Made by a program: the position numbers and the translations under genes. DNA of 5,622 nucleotides from Bacteroidota bacterium (GTDB taxonomy: Bacteria > Bacteroidota > Bacteroidia > Chitinophagales > Chitinophagaceae): positions 1 through 5,622 of the forward strand of contig JAEZDA010000121.1 of the NCBI GenBank assembly GCA_023433345.1. Direction: 5' to 3'. Position 1 is the first letter of the stretch. Each line of letters begins with the position of its first letter. Shown piece by piece: positions 1 through 5,567 of the stretch. Below the pieces are notes generated by a model. The model was not told where the DNA came from and searched no databases. It saw only the letters and a list, made by a program, of their open reading frames with translations.

Positions 1-7
1 TAGTTAA

Positions 8-1993
8 ATGAGGCTTGGATTGGTTACCGGCTCCTTCCCCGGCAATCTTAGATTTTTGTATGGGGTTGAAGAAAAAGCCGACAATGGCATGCGCTTCCTG
101 CCTCTGTATGCAATAAAAACTATTCCCGGTTCAGACCGTGCCCCACTTGAAGGCGATGGAGTTGAATCTGCCCGTCAGGATTTTGACGAACGTGGCAATC
201 CTGCGATCAAAATGCAGATGACAAATGTTGGAACGAAAACATGGGCGAGGTTAACTGCCAAAAACGTGAATCGTCCGATCGCCATTGCCCTTGATGATAT
301 TGTTTACAGCGCTCCCAATGTGAACGGCCCGATAGAAGGCGGTAATTCAGAAATTTCAGGAAGCTTTACCACTGAGCAGGCACAGGATCTTGCCAGCATT
401 CTTACCTCAGGAAAATTGGATGCACCAGCAAAGATCGTAGCTGAACAGATCGTAGGGCCAACCCTCGGCGCTGAAGCAGTTAAAGGAGGAGCAATGTCCT
501 TCCTCGTATCCTTCCTTGTGATCTTCGCGTTGATGCTGCTTTATTATAATACAGGTGGTTGGGTGGCAAACGTTGCGCTTATTCTGAACCTGTTATTCAC
601 CATCGGAGTGTTGGCGGCAATGGGCTTAACGCTTACCGCTGCCGGTATCGCTGGTCTTGTGCTTACGATAGGTATGGCTGTAGATACCAACGTAGTGATA
701 TTTGAAAGAATAAAGGATGAACTGAATAAGGGCAAATCATATCAACAGGCGGTGAATGACGGTTACAGCCGTTCCCTCCCTCCTGTATTGGATGCGCACG
801 TAACCTCGCTTATAACGGCGGTGATCCTCTTCTACTTTGGTCTGGGTCCTGTACTTGGTTTTGCCACTACACAAATCATCGGCCTTTTGCTTTCTTTGTT
901 CACGGGTATTTTGGTGAGCAGGCTCATCACAGATTTCTATACCAATAAGAACAGGCATTTCGAATACTTTACCAAGCTATCAAGAAGAATTTTCCGCAAT
1001 GCGAATTACAAATTCGTTGAGATGCGGAAGTACACATACATTATTTCCTCTATCATCCTGGTGTTGGGTATCGGCACTTTCTTTAACGGTTTCCACCAGG
1101 GAGTTGAATTTAAAGGAGGTCGCAGTTACACCGTTAGCTTCGATCGCCCGGTTAAAAACAGCGATGTAGCTGAAGATCTCAGGGCGGCTTTCGACGATAA
1201 TCCTGTTATCAAAACTATTGGCGACAATCGTCACTTGAACATCACCACGGCCTACATGAAAGGAGTGCAGAATGCAGACAGTGCCGTCCAAACAAAACTT
1301 TTCGAGGGATTGAAGAAAGTGCTTCCTGCTAACATGACCTATGCAAATTTCGTTCGTGACAGAATTGAAAGTTCTACAACGGTTCAGCCGAGCATTTCAG
1401 ATGATCTTAAGCGCGGAGCGGTTAAAGCAACTATCTTCGCAGTGTTAGCCATCTTCCTTTACATCTTCGCGCGGTTCCGCGACTGGAGATATTCAGTGGG
1501 AACGATCATAACGCTGATGCACGACGTTTTGCTGACTTTGATCGTGTTCTCCTACCTGAAAGATATTGTTCCATTCCCGCTCGAGATCGATCAGCACTTC
1601 ATCGCGGCCATACTAACGGTGATCGGTTTCTCCATGAATGATACCGTGATCGTGTTCGATCGCGTTAGGGAATACACGCGTGATCTTAAAGGTGCAGACA
1701 AAGGAACCATCATCAACCGTGCAATCAATGATACGTTGAGTCGTACTATAATGACCTCATTCACAGTATTCCTTACCTTGCTCATTCTCTTTATTTTCGG
1801 AGGCGAGGTTACACGGGGATTTGCATTTGCAATGTTGATCGGTGTAGTTACAGGTTCCTATTCTTCCATCTTTGTTGGAGCTCCTATTCTTATGGACTTC
1901 GCAAAGAACAAGCCTTTGGGTGCTGCTGCATCTAAACCGGTTGAAAAGGAAAAAGTGAAAGGGCCGAAAGCTGCTATTGCCAGAGATATTTAA
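8..1993 (+). CDS. secDF: Protein translocase subunit SecDF (SecD-SecF fusion), N-terminally truncated
   Basis: Inner-membrane accessory of the SecYEG translocon that uses the proton gradient to help pull preproteins across the membrane. Bacteroidota carry SecD and SecF fused in one chain of about 1000 residues (family knowledge); only 661 residues are readable here, so roughly 330 are missing, including the first SecD membrane helix and much of the P1 periplasmic domain. Seen: end of the SecD periplasmic domain (residues about 9-150, ending GKLDAPAKIV); SecD helices about 161-310 with the signature GMAVDTNVVIFERI (222-235, conserved Asp226); the SecF half from about 340, with VEFKGGRSY (366-374), a small periplasmic domain to about 460, then further helices with VIGFSMNDTVIVFDRVRE (538-555, Asp545 and Asp551); and a lysine-rich tail. 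The ATG at 8 is probably not the native start: an in-frame TAA lies at 5-7 and recognisable family sequence begins only near residue 9. Identity is very sure; whether the gene is truly broken or the sequence edge is faulty is open. Confidence 0.95.
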   Translation: MRLGLVTGSFPGNLRFLYGVEEKADNGMRFLPLYAIKTIPGSDRAPLEGDGVESARQDFDERGNPAIKMQMTNVGTKTWARLTAKNVNRPIAIALDDIVYSAPNVNGPIEGGNSEISGSFTTEQAQDLASILTSGKLDAPAKIVAEQIVGPTLGAEAVKGGAMSFLVSFLVIFALMLLYYNTGGWVANVALILNLLFTIGVLAAMGLTLTAAGIAGLVLTIGMAVDTNVVIFERIKDELNKGKSYQQAVNDGYSRSLPPVLDAHVTSLITAVILFYFGLGPVLGFATTQIIGLLLSLFTGILVSRLITDFYTNKNRHFEYFTKLSRRIFRNANYKFVEMRKYTYIISSIILVLGIGTFFNGFHQGVEFKGGRSYTVSFDRPVKNSDVAEDLRAAFDDNPVIKTIGDNRHLNITTAYMKGVQNADSAVQTKLFEGLKKVLPANMTYANFVRDRIESSTTVQPSISDDLKRGAVKATIFAVLAIFLYIFARFRDWRYSVGTIITLMHDVLLTLIVFSYLKDIVPFPLEIDQHFIAAILTVIGFSMNDTVIVFDRVREYTRDLKGADKGTIINRAINDTLSRTIMTSFTVFLTLLILFIFGGEVTRGFAFAMLIGVVTGSYSSIFVGAPILMDFAKNKPLGAAASKPVEKEKVKGPKAAIARDI

Positions 1994-2014
1994 TTTAAAA
2001 AAAACCTTCTTATT

Positions 2015-2042
2015 AAAAGAGAGACTTCGGTCTCTCTTTTTT
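2015..2042 (+). terminator. Rho-independent terminator with UUCG tetraloop
   Basis: A perfect 11-bp stem (2015-2025 with 2030-2040) is closed by a C(TTCG)G loop, one of the most stable RNA tetraloops. The descending arm runs into six T (2037-2042), then G and four more T. It starts 22 bases after the secDF stop codon and separates secDF from the following two-gene unit. The A run on the ascending side would give a partial T tract on the other strand, but no minus-strand gene ends nearby. Confidence 0.93.
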
Positions 2043-2059
2043 GTTTTAACAGCATTGGG

Positions 2060-2088
2060 TTTCGGGGAAAATGAAATCACTATTTTTG
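2060..2088 (+). promoter_or_regulatory. Possible Bacteroidota-type promoter for the 2105 gene
   Basis: TATTTTTG at 2081-2088 matches the Bacteroidota -7 consensus TAnnTTTG exactly. The upstream -33 element is poor: TTTC at 2060-2063, 17 bases away, where TTTG at about 19-21 bases is expected. The box ends 16 bases before the ATG, implying a very short 5' leader. Placement just after a strong terminator makes a new start site here reasonable, but the sequence is AT-rich and a chance match is possible. Confidence 0.4.
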
Positions 2089-2104
2089 TTCTCCAACTAT
2101 TCAC

Positions 2105-2632
2105 ATGGAACTTTTGCAGATAAAATTAGGTGACATCCAGGCTGCCCTGGCTTTTATAAGCACAATAGCTTTTGTATGGCTGTTGATAGAATTTAAAGGA
2201 ATGAAAGAGGCCATAAAAGAACGTGCGGGAGTAAACAATGAAGCTGTGCGTTTGAAACTTCAGGCATACGAGCGGTTGAGCCTTTTTGCCGAAAGATCAG
2301 GGCTAAAGAACCTGGTGAATAGAATGCCGTTAACCGGAGAACATGCTTCTGTGATTCACGAACGGCTGCTTCATGAGCTGCGCTCAGAATATGAATACAA
2401 TGTCAGCCAACAGATATATGTTAGTCCGGAAATTTGGAATGCCGTTACCAAGTTGCGAGATCAGAATATTTACATCATCAATCAATTGTTTGCAGGACTT
2501 CCTTCAACTGCTTCGGGAATGGATCTTGGGAAACGCATCGTTGAATATAGCCTGAACCCCAATGCGGAGCTAAATACCATCGTGTTAGATGCGATACAGT
2601 TTGAGGCAAAAAAAGTAATGGAATCAGCATAG
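2105..2632 (+). CDS. Conserved uncharacterised Bacteroidota membrane-anchored protein (DUF7935-like)
   Basis: 175 residues, function unknown. One N-terminal hydrophobic helix (about residues 11-29) is followed by a charged segment (KGMKEAIKER, 31-40) and a soluble, mostly helical domain, suggesting a membrane-tethered cytoplasmic protein; the basic residues after the helix favour a cytoplasmic C-terminus. The stretch with LQAYERLSLFAERSG (52-66) and the later SQQIYVSPEIWNAV (101-114) match, from memory, a family restricted to Bacteroidota; I believe it is catalogued as DUF7935 but cannot confirm the number. No catalytic motif is visible. The ATG at 2105 is chosen because the membrane helix follows directly and no in-frame upstream start makes sense; there is no Shine-Dalgarno, as usual in the phylum. 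It ends in tandem in-frame stops (TAG TGA, 2630-2635), and the mutase gene starts 6 bases after the first stop, so the two are almost certainly co-transcribed. A role linked to the mutase is only inference from this spacing. Confidence 0.85.
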   Translation: MELLQIKLGDIQAALAFISTIAFVWLLIEFKGMKEAIKERAGVNNEAVRLKLQAYERLSLFAERSGLKNLVNRMPLTGEHASVIHERLLHELRSEYEYNVSQQIYVSPEIWNAVTKLRDQNIYIINQLFAGLPSTASGMDLGKRIVEYSLNPNAELNTIVLDAIQFEAKKVMESA

Positions 2633-2638
2633 TGAAAA

Positions 2639-4201
2639 ATGGAAAAAAGAAAAGTTTACAACGATTCAGGCATTGAAGTGAGGGAAGTTTATTCAGCACA
2701 GGACCTTCCCGGAAATTTAAATGAAACTCCGGGTAAATTTCCTTTTACTCGCGGTGTGCAGCCCGATATGTATAGGGGTCGCTTATGGACGATGCGCCAG
2801 TATGCAGGTTTTTCAACAGCCGAAGAAAGTAACAAGCGTTATCACTATTTGCTGAAACAAGGGGTGATGGGGCTTAGCGTTGCTTTTGATCTTCCCACAC
2901 AGATCGGTTATGATAGCGATCATGTTCTTGCTGATGGAGAAGTTGGTAAAGTTGGTGTGGCCATAGACAGTTTGGAAGATATGGAAAAACTCTTCGCCGG
3001 AATAAAGCTTGAAGAAGTTTCAACCTCCATGACGATAAATGCCAGCGGATTTATTCTGCTTGCTTTATATGTTGCGCTTGCAAAAAAGCAGGGAGCTGAT
3101 CTGAATAAAATTTCCGGTACTATACAGAATGATATTTTAAAGGAGTATGCTGCACGTGGAACTTACATTTATCCGCCTAAACCTTCAATGCGCATCATTA
3201 CAGACATTTTTGAATGGTGCAGCAAGGTGGTTCCCAAGTGGAATACAATTTCGATTTCAGGATACCACATCCGCGAGGCCGGAAGTACTGCCGTGCAGGA
3301 GATCGCATTTACCTTAAGTAACGGTAAAGCTTATGTGCATGCGGCCAAAGAGAAAGGTATTGATATAAATATATTGGGGAAACGACTTTCTTTTTTCTTT
3401 AATTCCCATAACAATTTGTTCGAAGAAGTGGCAAAATTCCGTGCGGCGCGCCGGATGTGGGCGAAAATGATGAAGAGCCTTGGAGCTACGGATGACAAGG
3501 CTATGATGCTACGCTTTCATACACAAACCGGCGGAAGCACGCTTACGGCACAACAACCTCAGAATAATATTTCCCGCGTAACTGTGCAAACCCTTGCAGC
3601 AGTAATGGGAGGAACGCAATCATTGCATACTAACGGTTACGATGAAGCGCTGAGTCTGCCTACCGAGGAAGCGGCACGAATTGCTTTGCGAACACAACAG
3701 GTGGTTGCTTTTGAAAGCGGCGTTCCAGACACTGTGGATCCCCTGGCAGGAAGCTATTATGTTGAAACGCTTACGGACCAGGTGGAACGCGAAGCCTTCA
3801 AACTGGTTGAAAAAATCGATGCAATGGGCGGCAGTGTGGCAGCCATTGAAAGTGGCTTCATGCAGGATGAGATCGCAAGAAGCGCCTACGAATATCAAAG
3901 AAATATTGAAAGCGGGAAAAAGATCATCGTGGGTGTAAATAAATTCACCATAGAGGAAGATGCGGATACTCCGGTTTTTAAGATAGATGCAAGCATACAG
4001 GCTAACCAGGTCAATTCATTAAAAAAGTTGAAACAAGGTCGCAATCAGCAAAAAGTTGCTGAGTGCCTTCAAAAACTCTCAGGCTGTGCCCGCACGAACG
4101 AAAACCTTATGCCCTTTGTTCTTGACGCGGTTGAAAATTATTGCACGCTAGGTGAAATTGCAGACTGTTTGCGGGAAGTGTTCGGAGAGTATGGCAAATA
4201 G
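2639..4201 (+). CDS. Methylmalonyl-CoA mutase, catalytic (large-subunit-like) domain protein without B12-binding domain
   Basis: Cytoplasmic coenzyme-B12-dependent enzyme family that interconverts (R)-methylmalonyl-CoA and succinyl-CoA by a radical carbon-skeleton rearrangement, linking propionyl-CoA metabolism to the TCA cycle. The 520 residues cover the whole catalytic TIM barrel: the CoA-channel start FPFTRGVQPDMYRGR (34-48), WTMRQYAGFSTAEESN (50-65), GTIQNDILKEY (160-170), ISISGYHIREAG (204-215), GGTQSLHTNGYDEAL (324-338), and the family's usual barrel end LGEIADCLREVFGE (504-517). Aligned by motif, Tyr55, Gln163, Arg173 and His210 correspond to Tyr89, Gln197, Arg207 and His244 of the Propionibacterium enzyme; the Tyr/Arg pair is the methylmalonyl-CoA signature, replaced by Phe/Gln in isobutyryl-CoA mutases. 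The chain stops before the B12 domain (no DxHxxG), as in two-part archaeal-type mutases, so a separate small subunit must be supplied from elsewhere. It starts 6 bases after the preceding gene and has no Shine-Dalgarno. The substrate call is good but not proven. Confidence 0.95.
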   Translation: MEKRKVYNDSGIEVREVYSAQDLPGNLNETPGKFPFTRGVQPDMYRGRLWTMRQYAGFSTAEESNKRYHYLLKQGVMGLSVAFDLPTQIGYDSDHVLADGEVGKVGVAIDSLEDMEKLFAGIKLEEVSTSMTINASGFILLALYVALAKKQGADLNKISGTIQNDILKEYAARGTYIYPPKPSMRIITDIFEWCSKVVPKWNTISISGYHIREAGSTAVQEIAFTLSNGKAYVHAAKEKGIDINILGKRLSFFFNSHNNLFEEVAKFRAARRMWAKMMKSLGATDDKAMMLRFHTQTGGSTLTAQQPQNNISRVTVQTLAAVMGGTQSLHTNGYDEALSLPTEEAARIALRTQQVVAFESGVPDTVDPLAGSYYVETLTDQVEREAFKLVEKIDAMGGSVAAIESGFMQDEIARSAYEYQRNIESGKKIIVGVNKFTIEEDADTPVFKIDASIQANQVNSLKKLKQGRNQQKVAECLQKLSGCARTNENLMPFVLDAVENYCTLGEIADCLREVFGEYGK

Positions 4202-4428
4202 TGAGCGGTGATTTAAAAGTTGGGAGTATCAGGTCATCAAACTTAGTTAAAGCCATAATTAAGTACGGCAGGCAAAGCTTCAGAGAGGATGTATTTGTTC
4301 AGGAGCTCTTCGCAGTGTATGCTGTAACCAATGCCCTCACGAAAATGGTCAATGGCCTAGTTATGGTATCCGCACCACCCCTTTTGATCACTGGAATTCC
4401 CAATCAGTTCGCAAGATCGGTTGAATGA
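4201..4428 (+). pseudogene. Probable remnant of a phage-type GIY-YIG nuclease (C-terminal half of the domain)
   Basis: A 75-codon open frame begins with a GTG that shares one base with the mutase stop (TAGTG). Residues about 7-35, with VGSIRSSNLVKAIIKYGRQS followed by FREDVF, fit the pattern GS-x(4-6)-L-x-x-AI-x-KYG-x-x-x-F seen after the catalytic core of GIY-YIG endonucleases from phages and mobile introns. A later KMVN (48-51) sits about where those proteins have an E-x-LVN/IVN segment. The N-terminal half with the GIY and YIG strands and the catalytic Arg is absent; the sequence there is the mutase C-terminus. The end (SAPPLLITGIPN) no longer resembles the family. I therefore call it a truncated relic, not a working gene. 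The alternatives are a chance open frame or a short unrelated protein translationally coupled to the mutase. The match is from memory of the family pattern and moderate at best. Confidence 0.4.
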
Positions 4429-4573
4429 AGAAACATCTTTTTAAGATCCTCCTTTCCTCTTCGGTTGCCTTTCTTTATATCTGAGAATTGCAAAATCTTT
4501 CCTTTATTATATTTTCAAACGCAAAGTCATAAACTTCGGGTGTTAGTAACCGTAAGTCCAATCTGGCCTGTGG
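4404..4573 (-). pseudogene. Possible frameshifted protein remnant, family unknown
   Basis: The stretch between the mutase-side relic and the convergent secreted-protein gene has no intact gene. On the minus strand two overlapping open segments read like real protein: 4475-4573 (contains RLDLRLLTPEVYDFAFENII) and, in another frame, 4404-4514 (contains KILQFSDIKKGNRRGKEDLK, ending in TGA). Joining them near 4500-4514 would give one continuous polypeptide of about 55-60 residues, which suggests the tail of a gene broken by an indel. Neither segment has a usable start and I do not recognise the family. It may be a chance effect of composition. The segment overlaps the last 25 bases of the + strand relic. 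Confidence 0.2.
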
Positions 4574-4597
4574 CTAGAAGATGGAAGTTATTAAATG

Positions 4598-5203
4598 TCA
4601 ATTAGCTTTATTCAAAACACTCTGATACAAAACCACATCGCCCTGCTTTTTAGCATCCTGCGAATTATACCACGCGCCGGCCATTTTCAGAGACTTGTTC
4701 TTTCCTTTTTTATCCCAACTGATGTGTAGCAACATTTGCCTGGGATTGTGCTGATTGTCAGAATTTGACTCGGGCATTTCAACGAGGTAGAGGGAATCAC
4801 TTCCTATTATCTCGTATTCCATCCTAAACCTGGCTTTCTTTGGATGATCGTTAACCTGGCTTTCAAAATCATAAGTTCCATCAGGATTTTGCATGCATAT
4901 TATTCTGACCGGAATTCTTGATGACGCTCGGTTTTTGCCGGAGTAAATATCATTTGACGGCCTGTTTCCGGGAAATCGCCCATCATGTCTTAGTATTTGA
5001 GATGTTGAAGGTGGTGTGGGTATTGCAGGCGATGAAGAACTTTGTGCTATAATCACGGTTTCAGTATATACAACTTTAGATTCAACCGTTGCAGGCGTTC
5101 CCTTGTCATATGTATAGAATCCTTTCCATTCACCTACAAGTGACTGGCCTTTCAGTAAGTTAATCGGAATGAATAGCATAAGTACTAACCACAATCGTTG
5201 CAT
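4598..5203 (-). CDS. Predicted secreted protein of unknown function
   Basis: 201 residues. Residues 1-20 form a classic signal peptide: a short basic start (MQR), a hydrophobic core (LWLVLMLFIPINLL) and a likely cleavage near KGQ-S, so the product is probably exported by Sec to the periplasm or outer surface. No lipobox cysteine is present, so it is not a lipoprotein. The mature part opens with LVGEWKGFYTYDK, a form common at the first strand of small beta-rich secreted domains; it has a Ser/Pro/Thr-rich low-complexity stretch (about 54-68) and ends with AGAWYNSQDAKKQGDVVLYQ, again strand-like. A beta-barrel or beta-sandwich fold is my guess; I recognise no named family and see no catalytic motif. 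The ATG at 5203 is supported by the signal peptide directly after it and by a promoter-like pair just upstream. It converges on the mutase unit and stands alone in its orientation here. Confidence 0.82.
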   Translation of the reverse strand: MQRLWLVLMLFIPINLLKGQSLVGEWKGFYTYDKGTPATVESKVVYTETVIIAQSSSSPAIPTPPSTSQILRHDGRFPGNRPSNDIYSGKNRASSRIPVRIICMQNPDGTYDFESQVNDHPKKARFRMEYEIIGSDSLYLVEMPESNSDNQHNPRQMLLHISWDKKGKNKSLKMAGAWYNSQDAKKQGDVVLYQSVLNKAN

Positions 5204-5217
5204 GGTAAAGGTTTTCC

Positions 5218-5248
5218 TAAATATATACTTTTAGGATGTAAATTGCAA
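5218..5248 (-). promoter_or_regulatory. Possible Bacteroidota-type promoter for the secreted-protein gene
   Basis: Reading the minus strand, TTGC (5245-5248) lies 19 bases before TATATTTA (5218-5225). This fits the Bacteroidota arrangement TTTG / 19-21 bases / TAnnTTTG with one mismatch in the -7 box and a weak -33. The -7 box ends 14 bases before the ATG at 5203, again implying a very short leader. An AT-rich chance match cannot be excluded. Confidence 0.4.
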
Positions 5249-5318
5249 CAGCAGTTATCTTGGCTTCAATCTGTGCCCAACTTAACCTTTAACCTTCCCG
5301 ATATTCATTGTTAATCGC

Positions 5319-5436
5319 TTTCAAATCAATCAGCATATTTCTTCCGGAAACCAATCATCGTTAAGGCTTTCCGGCATTTTCGCATGCTTTTTTGAGTGCC
5401 TCCAGCTCCCTAATAAATATGCTGATTGATTTGAAA
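5319..5436. repeat. Perfect 22-bp inverted repeat enclosing a 74-base spacer
   Basis: The arm at 5319-5340 (begins TTTCAAATCAATCAGC) is the exact reverse complement of the arm at 5415-5436 (begins AAATATGCTGATTG). There are no mismatches over 22 bases and pairing fails immediately on both sides. The spacer 5341-5414 contains its own small palindromes: TTCCGGAA (5342-5349), and CCGGAAA (5344-5350) pairing with TTTCCGG (5368-5374). No T tract follows either arm, so this is not an ordinary terminator. No obvious target duplication flanks the 118-bp unit. The candidates are a MITE-like element with 22-bp terminal repeats, a REP-like intergenic element, or a structured RNA. Confidence 0.85.
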
Positions 5437-5460
5437 ATAAAAAAGCATCCGGAACTTAAC
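5360..5460. repeat. Second, bulged inverted pairing interleaved with the first
   Basis: All 22 bases of 5439-5460 can pair with the interval 5360-5393 in three blocks: AAAAAAGCAT (5439-5448) with 5384-5393, CCGGAA (5449-5454) with 5369-5374, and CTTAAC (5455-5460) with 5360-5365. The left side loops out 9 bases (5375-5383) and 3 bases (5366-5368). The left partner lies inside the spacer of the 22-bp inverted repeat and the right partner lies just outside it, so the two pairings interleave (A-B-A'-B'), the topology of an H-type pseudoknot. The A/T-rich block is weak evidence alone; the order of all three blocks is what makes it convincing. Confidence 0.6.
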
Positions 5461-5507
5461 ATCGTAGGGAAAGCTGTTCGTGCACCCCCGGAGAAGCTGT
5501 TGCAAGT
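5453..5507 (+). repeat. Direct repeat, copy 1 (55 bp)
   Basis: Aligns without gaps to 5568-5622 with 43 of 55 identical bases. The best-conserved core is GTTCGTGCACCCC (5476-5488), which contains the palindrome GTGCAC; AACTTAAC at the left edge is also identical. This copy additionally holds an internal duplication of AAGCTGTT (5471-5478 and 5494-5501). Its left end overlaps the right arm of the bulged inverted pairing. Confidence 0.8.
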
Positions 5508-5567
5508 ATGAAGAACTCCACCCCATTGTAAGCGTTTATCATTCGACTATTCTGGAAGATTTTTACT

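Noticed and set aside
544..1785. Long minus-strand open frames inside secDF (for example 980-1291 and 544-735)
   Set aside because: They are antisense shadows of a clearly coding plus-strand gene with conserved SecDF motifs and do not look like any family.
3620..3938. Alternative open frames within the mutase gene on both strands
   Set aside because: They overlap fully with the conserved mutase barrel sequence and have no independent support.
4201..4597. Missing B12-binding small subunit of the mutase
   Set aside because: No open frame of the needed length and no DxHxxG or related cobalamin-binding motif occurs on either strand in this gap.
4429..4597. Intrinsic terminator after the mutase unit or after the convergent secreted-protein gene
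   Set aside because: I looked for a GC-rich stem with a T tract and saw only weak, short pairings; none is good enough to call.
5360..5460. Integron-type attC site
   Set aside because: Inverted pairing and GTTAA-like edges recall attC, but there is no paired R/L box arrangement with the core GTTRRRY sequence, no cassette gene and no integrase.
5419..5511. 30-codon open frame on + (MLIDLK... ending ...EKLLQV) and a 33-codon frame on - (5361-5462, ending ...ENAGKP)
   Set aside because: Both read like protein but are very short, lie across the inverted-repeat arms, have no initiation context and no recognisable family. More likely they are incidental to the repeats.
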